A stretch of DNA of 64,000 nt from Phanerochaete sordida (lineage: Eukaryota > Basidiomycota > Agaricomycetes > Polyporales > Phanerochaetaceae). Under the pieces are notes generated by a model that did no database searches, was not told where the DNA came from, and was given only the letters and a program-made list of their open reading frames with translations. Location: assembly GCA_019973155.2 (NCBI GenBank), contig BPQB01000003.1:1054001-1118000 (forward strand). Direction: 5' to 3'. Below, in pieces: positions 1 to 10,970 of this stretch (positions are counted from its first letter, which is position 1; each line of letters starts with the position of its first letter). The translations under genes and the position numbers were made by a program.

Positions 1-990
1 AGGTCGCTGGCAAGGAAGACGACCGGGCCAGCGATATCTTCAGGTGCTGAGCTGTGCCTTAATAACCGGGATATTTGCGAGATAGCGTGATGTGCTTACT
101 GCCAAGACGTCCCAGACAGGTGCGCTGGACCATCCCTGCACGCTTGACTTCATCGGCGAGGTCTTCCTTGTTGATGTCGGTGGCGATGGTACCGGGCAGA
201 ATCGCGTTCGCGCGAATGTTGTACTTTCCGAGCGCGACGGCGCAGCTCTGCATGAGAGACAGAATGCCCGCTTTCGTCGGGGTGTAATGGCTGTGGGTAG
301 TGTCAATGCCAAGTGCTCAGTGGGCGAATAGTGCACACTGACCATTGCTGCCCTCCACCAACAAGGGCAGAAATCGAAGAAATGCCGATGATGGAGCCTC
401 CCTGCGGAGTCTGCTTCTCCATCTGTTTCGCGACAGCTACGGCCACGGCTTCAGTACAACTTCAAGTCTGGTCAAGCAGCAAAATTACCTTGTGTCACAT
501 AGAACGAGCCATCGAGGTTCACTTGCCTTGTCTTCTCCCAAATCGCGTGTGGCATCGTCAGAAATTCTGCAAACGGGCAGATCCCAGCATTGCTGACGAG
601 GACATCTGATTCTCTATCAGTGTTCGCAATACTCTTCAACGTTCGGAAGCATTACCTATTCGTCCAAACGTAGCTACGGTGGCCTCGACGATCTGGAGAA
701 AATAGCCGAATGACTTCCAAATCCATAGTCGTAGCGAATTGGGGGCTGCTCACCTTCGAGGAGGTTTCGGGATCGCTGATGTCGCCCGGTACAATGACAG
801 CCTTTGCAGGCGCATAGGTCGTCTCTATCTCCTCTCTCAAGCTCCGGACTTCTTGCTCGGTCATGGCATCGCCCATGTAATGCAGCCCGAGGCCCGCTGC
901 GCCCTGTTTCGCGCACTCGATAGCGCAGGCCCGGCCGATACCTCGCGATGACCCTGTGATACAGACGATCTTACCGGACAGCAGTGCCAT
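1..990 (-). CDS. Short-chain dehydrogenase/reductase (3' end cut by window edge)
   Basis: NAD(P)-dependent classical SDR oxidoreductase, probably cytosolic. The protein starts MALLSGKIVCITGSSRGIGR, giving the TGxxxGIG cofactor loop. Spliced exons then give NAGICPF, the catalytic serine in GISSISALVGG and the YTPTK active-site Tyr/Lys, followed by AILPGTIATDI and TPEDIAGPVVFLASD, where the window ends about 20-30 residues before the usual C-terminus. I see introns near 702-771, 609-657, 451-490, 291-342 and 49-91. The overall look is of the FabG/3-oxoacyl-reductase or sugar dehydrogenase (L-rhamnose dehydrogenase-like) branch of SDRs, but the substrate cannot be read from sequence. It is divergent from the KARI-like gene with 366 bases between start codons. 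Confidence 0.85.
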
Positions 991-1356
991 GGTCGGGCCA
1001 GGCTGGGGTATCGATGACCGTGGGTGTGGGGTCTCTTTGTACGTGCAGCGCACTGGGTCAGTTCCACCTGCATACCGATTCGCGCTGGCCTGATGGGAGT
1101 GCGGAGGGATGCAGAAGAAGCACGGTCCTGCGGGCCGCGGGACAACAACTCTCTTCCTCGGGCTGCCGCATGACAAGTGTCACAGGGACATGCAGAGTGT
1201 CATTCAGGGTTCTGGGATGCGATTGGCATCAAAGTGGTGCGACGAGTACCGGCGACACGGACTACGTACCCTGTCCGAAAGTGCCGGGTCGTATGGGTAT
1301 AATAACCACAGGCTGCTCGCACGGATCGCAGTATCGACACTGCTCGAGCTTGCACC
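991..1356. promoter_or_regulatory. Shared intergenic promoter region of SDR and KARI-like gene
   Basis: This 366-base interval separates two divergent start codons (SDR on minus at 990, KARI-like on plus at 1357), so it should hold both promoters. I see no clear TATA box. The reading frames crossing it carry no recognisable domains. Bidirectional use is inferred from layout only. Confidence 0.4.
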
Positions 1357-2691
1357 ATGGTTTCCGCAAAGATGTGAGCGGTGCGCGTACGGAGGACGTG
1401 CAGCTCGCTGATTTCCCCAGTTATTACGACAATGACGCAGACTTGGCTCTGCTCAACAGCAAGACCATTGTCTTCCTTGGGTACGTGCCGATCGTCGTTG
1501 GCTGTCTCATCCATACTGACAGACGGCGGCGTAGATTCGGTAACCAGGGAGCAGCTCAAGCACAGAACCTACGCGACTCCGGTATTCCGAACGAGGCCAT
1601 CATCGTTGCCAACCGACCAGACTCCTACGCTGAGGATGCCAATTCGAAAGGCTTCAATGTCGAGCACGACTTCGTGAAGGCTGCAAAGGTCGCTGATGGT
1701 CGGTACCCAATCAACACTCAATGCTCTCTGACTGACTATCTCGATAGTGGTGTTCTTGCTCATTCCGGACCAGGCCCAGCCACGGGTGTTCAACGAGCAG
1801 TTCGCCCCGAACTTGAAGGACAGCGCAACCATCGTGATCGCCAGCGGCTACAACGTCTTCTTCAAGCTCCTGAATTTCAAGCCTAGCCAAGATGTAGTCA
1901 TGGTTGCTCCCAGGTAAGCCATTCGGCACTCGAAGGCAAGTGGAGGACTCACCTTAAGCCCAGAATGATCGGCTCGTCCGTTCGAACCCTCTACCAGAAG
2001 GGCAAAGGCTTCCCCTGCTTTGTATCTGCGGAGCAGGATGGCAGCGGGAGTGCCCTCGCAACTGCACTGGCTCTCTCCAAGGGTATCGGCGCCACAAAGG
2101 CTGGTGCAATTGCGTCTTCGGCTAGGGAAGAGACGGCAATGGATCTCTTTGCTGAGCAGGCACTCTGGCCAAACATCATCGTGCTGTTCAAGTTCGTAGT
2201 CCTCTCATCTAGCCTGTGTCAATGCACCTCACTCAGTTCTCGACAGGGAAGCGTTCAGTGTGCTCAAGGAGGCTGGGTGCTCGGACGAAGCGCTCTGCTA
2301 CGAGATGTGGATGTCCAAAGAGCCTGCGGAAATCTTTGAGAGAGCCGCAGAAGAGGGCTTCATTACACAGGTATGCAGCGCCCCGGCTCGGTTCGAGAAA
2401 TGAGGTCACTCACGGTCTTGGTAGCTGAAGCATCATTCTACCGTATCGCAATACGGGCAGCTGAAGGGGGCGCTGCAGCTTGACGGGTCAGCTATGCGAG
2501 CACACTTCAAGGACATCTTGTACAACCAGGTTCTCAACGGCAAATTCTGCAAGGAGTTTAGCCAGATCGAAGGCGACCTCGAAAAGCAGGATGCGACGAA
2601 CCCGGTAGAACAGCTTTATGCGGAGCATTCCAAGAGTGAGCTCGCGCAAGCAGAGCAAAGGGTCCGGAGCAGGTTGCAGGGCTTATTGTAG
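1357..2691 (+). CDS. Ketol-acid reductoisomerase-like protein, bacterial class I size, altered active site
   Basis: Seven exons (1357-1373, 1421-1480, 1535-1698, 1748-1913, 1964-2191, 2247-2370, 2425-2691) splice to 341 residues, the length of a bacterial class I KARI. The N-terminus runs MVSAKIYYDNDADLALL directly into the Rossmann loop GFGNQGAAQAQNLRDSG, so there is no mitochondrial presequence, unlike fungal Ilv5. The metal-binding DLFAEQ motif is kept in the C-terminal knotted domain. However, the HGF motif that carries the catalytic His in KARIs reads SGY here (IASGYNV), the PGHTVR region reads MIGSSVR, and the second metal-site motif (ECLHE in class I enzymes) reads EMWMS. Fold membership is secure; branched-chain amino acid synthesis is doubtful. 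It may act on another substrate or be regulatory. Confidence 0.85.
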
Positions 2692-2925
2692 ACTAGAAAA
2701 GGTAGCATAGACATCAATCGCATTGTTCGTTCGAGCGTATCCTCCGTAGGAGACCGACTCCCGAGGCCGAAGTCGACGTCGAGGACTCGAGACAGCCACG
2801 ACGCAGGCGTCTGCACGATGACAGATGTGACACAGTCACCAAACACATCTCGTCACGAACGGACGTGACTCTGCACCTTTGCCTGGACCCCGTTGCACGA
2901 AAATCTGCGCAGTCTACAGGACAGC

Positions 2926-5206
2926 ATGTCGTCGCCAGCGAACGGAAAGATGGACGTAGACAAGCCTGCGTCTCCAGACAGGCGTTCAAAGTCGTGCGTA
3001 TCCCGCCGTGTGAACACTTGTACACCGCTAATATCGCATTACGATCCAGGTCGCGCAATCACTCAACCGAAACTCACAGGACACGCCGTTCGCATCGTTC
3101 TAAGTCGCGGGATAGGGAGAGAGACAGGCATGAGCGCCGCCACCGAGACGAGCCGGATGAAAAGCGGAGGAGAAGCCGAAGCAGAGATCGCCGTGACAGG
3201 GAGCGTTCGCGGTCTCACCGGGATAGAGACCTTGACCGGGAACGCGATAGAGATCGAAGACGCGAAAGCGAGAAGCATCGCAGGGAGCGAGGTGAGAGTC
3301 GTCACCGCGACCGCGACCGTGACCGCGAGGATAGGGAATACAGGGACCGTCGTCGCAAGCGAGACGACGATGACATGCCGGACGAACGCTCGAAGCGCAA
3401 GAAAGAGGACGACGGCACAGAGACTTCTCTTCCTCCTCCTCCTGCATCTGCAGGTCTACCCGCACCGCCTCCAGCGTTAGGTGATAGTCCTCGCCGTCAC
3501 CGAGAACGCTCTCGCGACTATGATCGTGACCGCAGGTACGGCGACAGAAGACGCGACCCTCGCGAGGACTTGGATTCTGGAAAGTATCGCCGCAGCGCAA
3601 GTGCTCGCCTTCGCTCTCCCCTTGGCTCAGAAAAGAAGAGCACTCCACCCATCAGGTGAGTATATGCGCCAAATTGGCCTTGTTAAGCACCTTACGAATT
3701 GACAGGCGCCCTTCTCCCAGCTACGATCAGTCGAATGATGACCCTTTGGCTGAGGAACCAAGAGAAGATGACTCTGAGGCCCGGTCTGTCTTCGTCTCTC
3801 AGCTGGCTGCCCGTCTTACTGCTCGTGACCTCGGCTACTTCTTCGAGGATAAACTCGGCGAAGGTGCTGTCATGGACTCCCGTATCGTCACTGACAGGAT
3901 TTCCAGACGTTCCAAGGGGTATGTCTATCCAAACGTTTTACCCGCGTCATAGTCTGACATTATCTAGTATCGGCTACGTGGAGTTCCGTACCATCGAGCT
4001 CGTCGAGAAGGCCATCGGCCTAAGTGGAACGATCGTTATGGGACTGCCAATTCATGTTCAGCACACTGAGGCGGAGAGAAACAAGCTCCATGCCGGAGAT
4101 AGGTGAGTTTGATCCTCAGCCCGTTGCATCGTGTATCTTATTTCTTGAACCCCTAGCCTTCATCTTCCTCCAGGCGTTAGCTCCCATCATGGCGGAATGC
4201 AGTGAGTGTTATATCGCTATATGACGGTACACCTGTTCTGATGGCTTTCTTTTCTTAGGCTCTACGTTGGCTCCCTTCACTTCAATCTTACGGAATCCGA
4301 TATCAGACAGGTCTTCGAACCATTCGGCGAACTGGAGTTCGTTGACCTTCATAGGGATCCGACGACCGGCCGCAGCAAGGGTTATGCATTCGTCCAGTAC
4401 AAGCGAGGTGAAGATGCGAAAATGGCCTTAGAGCAAATGGAAGGCTTCGAGTTGGCTGGGCGAACTGTGAGTCTACGCGTCTTAGTCGTTTCCCAAATCT
4501 AGTGCTAACAGCCATCTAGCTCCGCGTCAACACCGTCCACGAGAAGGGCAACATCAGATACGCTCCCCAAGAGTCCCTAGACGATGCAGGCGGTAGGATT
4601 ACCAGCGTCCCTGCTCCCTCCCCATACTGACAGCCCCCTAGGTGGTAACCTGAACGCAGCATCTCGGCAGGCGCTGATGCAGAAACTTGCTAGGACTGAT
4701 CAGCCCGCCGCACGTCCGCAGCCGATGTGAGTACCCAAAAGTGATTGTGCAGCAGTGGCTCTCGCTGACGATATGTACGTCATCCAGCATGAAGCCCAAC
4801 ATTCCTCAGTCCATGCAGTCCAAGTCGGTGCTTCTCAAGAATATGTTCGACCCTGAAGAGTCAGTCGTCGTCGTTATTATCTAAACTGCTTGCTGACAGC
4901 CCTTATTGTGGTCTAGAGAGACTGAGCGCGATTGGGATAAAGATCTTGCTGACGATGTCAAGGGTGAATGCGAAGAAAAATATGGTCGTGTTGACTTCAT
5001 CAAGGTGGAAAAAGAGTCGCAGGTATGTATCCAGCCAGTATGTCTGGGCTACCTCAGTTCACCTGTTCTAGGGCGAAATCTACGTCAAGTTCGATTCCAT
5101 CGAGTCTGCCAAGAATGCCATCGATGGACTCAACGGACGTTGGTTCGGTGGACGCCAGGTGTCTGCTGCCTTTATCTCCGACGCTATTCTCCAAGCCCAC
5201 CAATGA
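2926..5206 (+). CDS. RBM39: RNA-binding splicing factor RBM39/CAPER (Rsd1-like)
   Basis: Nuclear pre-mRNA splicing factor related to U2AF large subunit. Eleven exons encode 573 residues: a long Arg-Ser/Arg-Asp/Arg-Glu N-terminal region (about residues 20-200), RRM1 starting at SVFVSQLAARLTARDL, RRM2 starting at LYVGSLHFNLTESDI with the RNP1 stretch KGYAFVQY, and a C-terminal UHM-type RRM starting at SVLLKNMFDPEEETERDW and ending GRWFGGRQVSAAFIS. This order is diagnostic for RBM39/CAPER, in which the last RRM binds ULM peptides of other splicing factors. The start at 2926 is chosen because it reads MSSPANGKMDVDKPAS directly before a clean intron (2994-3049). Exon 4181-4201 is only 21 bases long and is needed to link RRM1 to RRM2 in frame. 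Confidence 0.93.
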
Positions 5207-5947
5207 AACTCTCGCCGATTTCCGTTGGTGCTACATCCTGGTGGCGTACTGATCTCTTTGCTGTGCGCAGGATAAATATATGGGTCTCTTGTACCGTCTT
5301 ATCCCTCCTTTCTTCTCCTCGATTCTATGTATCTCAATTACTATGCTAGGCAGATTTCACCACGCGTGTTCGGGCGGCCGCCCGGCCCCGGTTCTTGACA
5401 GGTTTGGGAGACTGTTGAAATGGAGCGGTTGCTTGCTCTCAAATTATCCTTTTTCTCACTAGATTGAATGCTATCGCGCGTCGAAGACAACATGTGTTGT
5501 AGCTCACAATCGCGGCTCGCATCTTGTGTGCTCAAGCTTCGTACTGGTAATAGCTTCTGTGGGCTAGTCCTTCTACAACGAAACTGTTCACGCGGTGCCG
5601 TACCAGGGCTGGGTTCTCGCCACAAATTTATCCGGGTCCGTCTACGCCGAAGGGCTCTCCATGTGTGCAGCAGCTGGTCCAGACTTAGCGTGATATCTGG
5701 CGGGCTGCATGACCAGCCCGCACCGTACGCGGCTCGCCGGCCACTGGCCAATAATGATGACGATAATCGATCATACTATCGATATTCCGTTCGGTGAGTC
5801 GATACTTATCGTGACTGTAGTGCACGCGTCCTTAGTCTCCGTTGCTGACTCTAAACGATGTGGGTGATGAATCGATCCAAACACGTCCTCTTTCCCTCTC
5901 TGCACCGTGCTCGATCTCAGACCCGCCACTTTCGCTCCGCGTTCGCC
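5207..5947. other. Intergenic stretch between RBM39 and RidA gene
   Basis: This interval should carry the RBM39 3' untranslated region and the promoter of the RidA-type gene. Reading frames present are short and show no known domain. The last 90 bases are open in frame with the RidA start (see that entry). Nothing else was recognised. Confidence 0.4.
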
Positions 5948-6489
5948 ATGTCCACCGTCGAGAAGATCAACTCGTCCGAGAACCCTACGCACCCTCACAT
6001 CCTCTGTATGTCTACCAGGCGTTTCGTCTGGACGCGGTTGACGAGCATGACGCAGCGCATGCCACGAAGGTCCCTGGCCTGATCTTCCTCAGCGGCCAGA
6101 CCCCTGTCGGCAGCGATGGCAAGGTCGTCGCGGGCGGCGTCAAGGAGCACACGGTACGCGCCTCCGTTTGGACTGCAGCCTGAGAACGCCGCGGTGCGAC
6201 TGACGCGCAGGCGCAATGCATCGCGAACCTCGGCAACGTGCTCAAGGCCGCCGGCTCTTCCTGGGAGCAGGTCGTCAAGGTCAACGTGTACCTCAAGAAC
6301 ATGGACGACTTTGCGGCGATGAACGAGGTCTACGAGAAGCGTGCGTGCTCTCGCTTTCGCTGTGCTCGCCGGGTGTATCTGACTCTGGGCTTAGTCCTGC
6401 CCACCCCCAAACCTGCGCGCACCTGCATCTCTGCGCTGCGTCTCCCGAACGATGTCGATGTCGAGATTGAGGCTATCGCAGCTTGCTAA
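5948..6489 (+). CDS. RidA/YjgF/UK114-family enamine/imine deaminase
   Basis: Hydrolyses reactive enamine/imine intermediates such as 2-aminoacrylate released by PLP enzymes. Four exons (5948-6005, 6056-6153, 6211-6340, 6395-6489) give 126 residues, the normal family size. Conserved stretches are SHATKVPGLIFLSGQTPV, NLGNVLKAAGSSWEQVVKVNVY and the C-terminal PARTCISALRLPNDVDVEIEAIA, which keeps the Arg that binds the substrate carboxylate. An in-frame ATG at 5858 would add 30 residues rich in Arg, Ser and His with almost no acids, resembling a mitochondrial targeting peptide, so cytosolic and mitochondrial forms are possible from one gene. It is convergent with the downstream hydrolase (71 bases between stops). 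Confidence 0.92.
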
Positions 6490-6560
6490 GTACATAGCGA
6501 AATTAAGCACTACGACGACAATGTTGTGTTTCTAGCTTTGAATTGTGTACATTGATGTGT

Positions 6561-7781
6561 CTACGAGGTTCCAAACGCCTTTGCGAGAGCCTCAGCTGCA
6601 TCAGAGACTAGCTGCTTGCCAACCTTAAGTACACTGCGAATGCGAAGTGTAAGGAGGGATGACCATTGAGGTAGCTGCGATGACTTACCCATCCATAGCC
6701 ATGATGGGGTGCGGAGCACCTTTGTAGACGACCGTCTCTACGGGCACGCCGAAGCTCTTCAGTTTCTCTCCGTAGGCGATACCTTCATCCCTCAGTATGT
6801 CCAGCTCGGCAACACAGATCCAAGTCGGCGGAGCGTGCTTGAAAGCTTCGTCGGGCGCAAAGATCGGTGAGTTATCCCATTTGGTCCAGTCCTCGGGGTT
6901 CGGGGAGTAGTTCTGCTTGTACCAAACCATCTTGGCCGGCGAAAGCGAGGGGGTGTTGGCGTTCTCGACCCACGACTTGTATTTATCCGTCGAAGGATCG
7001 GCGGTGTTGTCTACAACGGGCACGACGAGAAGCTGGAAGAAGATAGGGATGGGTGGGCTGGCTAGGGCGGCTTTGTGGGCAACAATCGCGGCGAGGTTTC
7101 CGCCGCTGCAAACGCGTGAGCTCCGTGTTTGTCGAGGTGAAACGGGCAGACGAACCTAGAAGAGCCGCCGACAGCGAGCTTGCTGAGGTTCACGTTGAGC
7201 TCGGCCTTACCGTGGTCCCGGACCCAGTAAAGTGCTTCTTCTGCATCCTCGACGGCCTTCGGATACTTCTCCTCGGGCGCGAGGCGGTAGTCGACGGAAA
7301 CGACGACACACTTGGCCCCTGACGATGTAACGCGTGAGAACGACGTGTCAAACACGCAGGGGATTACGCACGCGTGCACATGTTGCTCGAGAACGCGTTC
7401 TCGGTGTTGATGTTGCCCAGAACCCATCCACCTGCGAAGCGTGATTGAACACTGGGCGTCCGTGCGCAGGATCCAGCGAAGCGCACCTCCGTGGAAGAAC
7501 AGAAAGACTGGCCAGCCTTCGGCCGGCGGCTGGCCCTCGGGCGTAAAGATGCGCATGCTGCAGTGGGTCAGAGGGATGTCCCTCACCGAGCCCACGGGCA
7601 AGGGCTCTGAGCCGCCTATGACGGGTGGGCCCTTGCGGCAGGAAGGATCCCAGGGGATTGTGTGTACAGCGGGTGCAAAGGCTGTGACCCTGTTGTGGAA
7701 TTCGACATACTCTGGGAGCAGCTTGGGGAGAAGGTCGGGGTGGATGGGCTGGTACACGGTCCTGGTATCGAGAGCAGCCAT
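6561..7781 (-). CDS. Alpha/beta hydrolase, hormone-sensitive-lipase (fold-3) family
   Basis: Probable esterase or lipase-like hydrolase of small acyl or aryl esters. From start codon 7781 the protein reads MAALDTRTVYQPIHPDLL, reaches the oxyanion-hole motif HGGGWVLGN across an intron, then VVVSVDYRLAPEE, the nucleophile elbow GGSSSGGN (usual form GDSAGGN) across another intron, the acid region CVAELDILRDEG and the catalytic His in KGAPHPIMAMDG, ending AEALAKAFGTS. This order matches fungal HSL-type hydrolases of about 330-350 residues. At least four introns are present. No signal peptide is evident, so it is likely intracellular. It sits between RidA and D-serine dehydratase and shares a 268-base divergent promoter interval with the latter. 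The substrate is unknown. Confidence 0.88.
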
Positions 7782-8049
7782 TGTCGTGGACGGGTGTCTG
7801 GACCGTGCATCGCGGGCAATGCCTTATATCGAGGCAGCATCGTGCGTGTGGTCGCGCGTGGAAACTGACTCAGATGATAGGCAGCGGACGGCCGAAGGGC
7901 TGAGCGTGAGGAGGGCAAGGACCGTGACTGCCTCGCGAGGATATGCGGGCGGACCGGACATCCGGTAAGCGGCAGAGCGCGAGCTCGAGATCGATAGGCT
8001 TGTCAGCGTCCACTTTGCAGCCTTCAGCGGTATTGGACTTACCGCAGCC

Positions 8050-9609
8050 ATGCCTGTCTACAACGTCCCCCTCCAAGGCTTTCCTGCCCAGACGAGGACC
8101 CCTCACCACCTCCTCGCCCTCCCCCAGAAGAGCGCACTCACCGCCACATTCCGCGGCCAGCCCCTCGATGCCCTCAGGACCCCCGCCGTGGTCATCGACC
8201 GCGCCGTCTTCGCCGCCAACTGCGCCCGCATGCACGCCAATGCCACGCAGTGGGGCGCCGCATTCCGCGCCCACGTCAAGACACACAAGGTAGATCTCCC
8301 CCGCAGATCGCTGGCCGTGTGCTGAACGACCTTGTCAGACCGCCGAGGGTACAAGACTCCAGCTTAACTCCGCCTCAGGCAAGACGCACGCGATCGTCGT
8401 CTCGACGCTCATGGAGGCGTGTGAGGTCGTAAAGGCGGGCCTTGTGGCGGACGGCACCGTTACCGATGTACGTTGGGTACCAGATGTGTCCTCTCCAGAT
8501 GATACAGAACTCCTGTCTCTCCTAGATCCTTTACGGCCTTCCATTGCCACCGAACAAAATTGCCGACTTGTCGGCACTATGGGACGAGATCGCTCAACAC
8601 GGTGCAATAATACGCATTCTGATAGACCATCCTGACCAAATCAAGTTTCTTGAAACCTTTGAGAGCCGACGAGAGAGTCCCAGGACATGGTCAGTCTTTG
8701 TCAAAGTCGATGCCGGTGGCAAGTACGTCGGAATCCTTGTATTGCTTGACCACACCTTGACAAGAGGACACCAGACGGGCAGGGCTTGTACCGACTTCGC
8801 CAGCCTTTGAGGACCTCCTGACCGCTCTCTTCAATTCACCTGCCATCTCTGTCCACGGCTTTTACAGCCATGCCGGACAATCCTACGCTTCCACCTCCGT
8901 TAACGCTGCAAGTTCCTTCCTATCCGCTGAAGTCGACGCGGTGAATGCTGCCGCAGGGCTGGCTCTGTCGATGATACAAGGCATGCCAGGTGTCCGGTCG
9001 AGGTTGTCAACTCCGTTCGTCCTCGCGGTCGGCTCGACGCCTACAGCCCATGTAGCGAACTCGGAGACTAGAGACAAGATGGCGTCACTTCTGAACGGGA
9101 CACTTGAGCTGCATGCCGGTGAGTTCCACACGAAGTCACGTCAAGTCCGCGCGTGACTGAACATGCGCCAAGGCAATTATCCTCTGCTTGATCTTCAGCA
9201 GCTGCACACGAGCCTCGTCGACCGGTCGCGTGTCGCACAGAAGGTCCTCGCGACGGTCATCTCGTATTATCCAGGCAGAGGTGTCGATGGTACAGACGAA
9301 GCGATGTGTGACGCGGGGGCGATAGCCATGAGCAAAGACACAGGTCCGAGTGGGACGTTCGGCGAGGTGCTGGGCAAGGCTTGGAAACTGGGCCGTATCT
9401 CGCAAGAGCACGGCACGTTGACAAGGAGCCGAGGCGCAGGCACGCCGACAGGTCGCGACGCGCTGTCAGTGGGAGAGGTCGTCGAGATCGTCGGGCAGCA
9501 CGCGTGTTTGACTTTGGCGGGACATCCGTGGTACTATATCGTAGACTCCAGCGTGGCTGGGGGCGGTAACGTCGTCGAAGATGTCTGGGTGCCGTGGAAA
9601 GGGTGGTAA
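8050..9609 (+). CDS. DSD1: D-serine dehydratase (DSD1-like, alanine-racemase fold)
   Basis: PLP- and zinc-dependent enzyme of the eukaryotic D-serine dehydratase/D-threonine aldolase group, expected to convert D-serine to pyruvate and ammonia. Exons 8050-8289, 8339-8467, 8526-8722, 8775-9118 and 9173-9609 give 448 residues, close to the yeast enzyme. The N-terminal barrel carries RTPAVVIDRAVFAANCARM and FRAHVKTHK, whose final Lys is the PLP-binding residue, then KVDAGGKRAGLVP and GFYSHAGQSY. The C-terminal domain has GQHACLTLAGHPWYYIVD, where the His and Cys are the usual zinc ligands. The acceptor at 8774 was chosen because only it restores KRAGLVP. D-threonine aldolase is a less likely alternative because of the His...Cys zinc motif. 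Confidence 0.88.
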
Positions 9610-9860
9610 TAGATGTCATTCGTCGCCGTCGTCGACATTTTCACAGCACAGGCTCAGGAAGTGTGTCGGTTGAAAACGAAGCGCAGAGAAACGGGACGAG
9701 CGCAATGTCTCGGACTTGCCATTCTGGGATATGTCACGTGATGCTCCAGGCCATGCACAGTGCGCAGAGCGAGGCCGCGGTTCACTTTGTTGCTCACTGC
9801 GATACATGCTCTCCAGCCCGGAAGGGCTCTGCACAACTTTTCATCTTCCCCTCACTCGAA

Positions 9861-10970
9861 ATGGCCAATGACTATGACTTAGATGCTACGGAATTACTGG
9901 AAACTTACGGTTGGGCACTCCATTCCATTCCTAGTGACCCTCCTGACTTTTGGAGTGTATCCAGACTTTCTCATGAAATATATTATCATCGGTGAGCGGG
10001 AAGGTCCTTCCTCATGTCAGGCAGTCTCTTATGTCCGTCCAGGCGAAGCGGGAACGGGAAAATCCTGCTTACTGCATCAATTCACCCACAACTCATGTAC
10101 GACTCTCGCCTCCGCCCGACGTAGGGCCGTGTTAATCGTTATCCATCGCAGTCAAAGAACACTCACAGCACACCATCGGAGTAGAATTTTCAAGTAGAAC
10201 GGTCAAACTGGGGGAGAAGAGGATAAAGCTGCAGGTGCGCCTTATCGACATCGTATGCGGTCACCGTCGGTCTGACGCGGAACTTGCGCCAGCTGTGGGA
10301 CACGGCTGGCCAAGAACGCTTCAGGTATGGCGAGAGTACCCCCATTCTCTTAATAGCTCAAGCTCACAGGATTGTGCCAGGTCTGTGACCCGAAGTTACT
10401 ACCGTGGCGCTGCTGGAGCTATCCTGGTCTACGACATCACAAGGTCAGTGGCGATATACCCTTGCTCTGGTTCAGCCACTCATTGTGTTCTCATGCAGTC
10501 GAGCATCATTCCTGAACCTCACTCGATGGCTCGCAGACGCTAGAGCCCTTGGGAGTCCCCACCTTGTGTGCGTGCTGGTTGGCAACAAGGCGGATCGGGA
10601 AGAGGACCGGGAAGTGGAGTGGGCGGAAGCCAGTCGGTGGGCTGCTGAGAATGGTGCGCCTCCTCTTGGACTAGCTCGCTCGACCCTTCGCCTCACGAAA
10701 CCGTTGATATTAGACGTGCACTTTCTGGAGGCGTCCTCACTCACGGGGGACAATGTCGAAGCACCCTTCCTACTGTGCGCGCGGTCGATATTACTCGCCA
10801 TCGAGTCCGGAGCTCTGGATCCTGAGAAAGCCGGCAGCGGCGTCAGCTATGGCGATCGTGCCCTGCGACGTGTCAATAGCTCAAGCCGGCTTAGCTTTGG
10901 GAGCCTGAGTGGAGGCCGCAAGAAAGGCACGGTGAAGTTGCGGTTACCTGGTGGGACCAAGTGCTGTTGA
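9861..10970 (+). CDS. rab4: Small GTPase Rab4
   Basis: Early-endosome recycling GTPase. Eight exons (9861-9909, 9965-9991, 10043-10096, 10152-10234, 10293-10324, 10381-10443, 10499-10653, 10714-10970) give 239 residues. Visible motifs are the P-loop GEAGTGKSC, switch I Thr in HTIGVEF, switch [24 protein letters not shown], the guanine-specificity NKAD, the EASSLTG loop and a C-terminal CC for double geranylgeranylation. LLHQF, VYDITSRASF and the [15 protein letters not shown] tail are Rab4 signatures. The first exon encodes [16 protein letters not shown], joined to [10 protein letters not shown]. The C-terminus has an extra basic, Ser-rich stretch (about 25 residues) before the cysteines. Confidence 0.93.
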
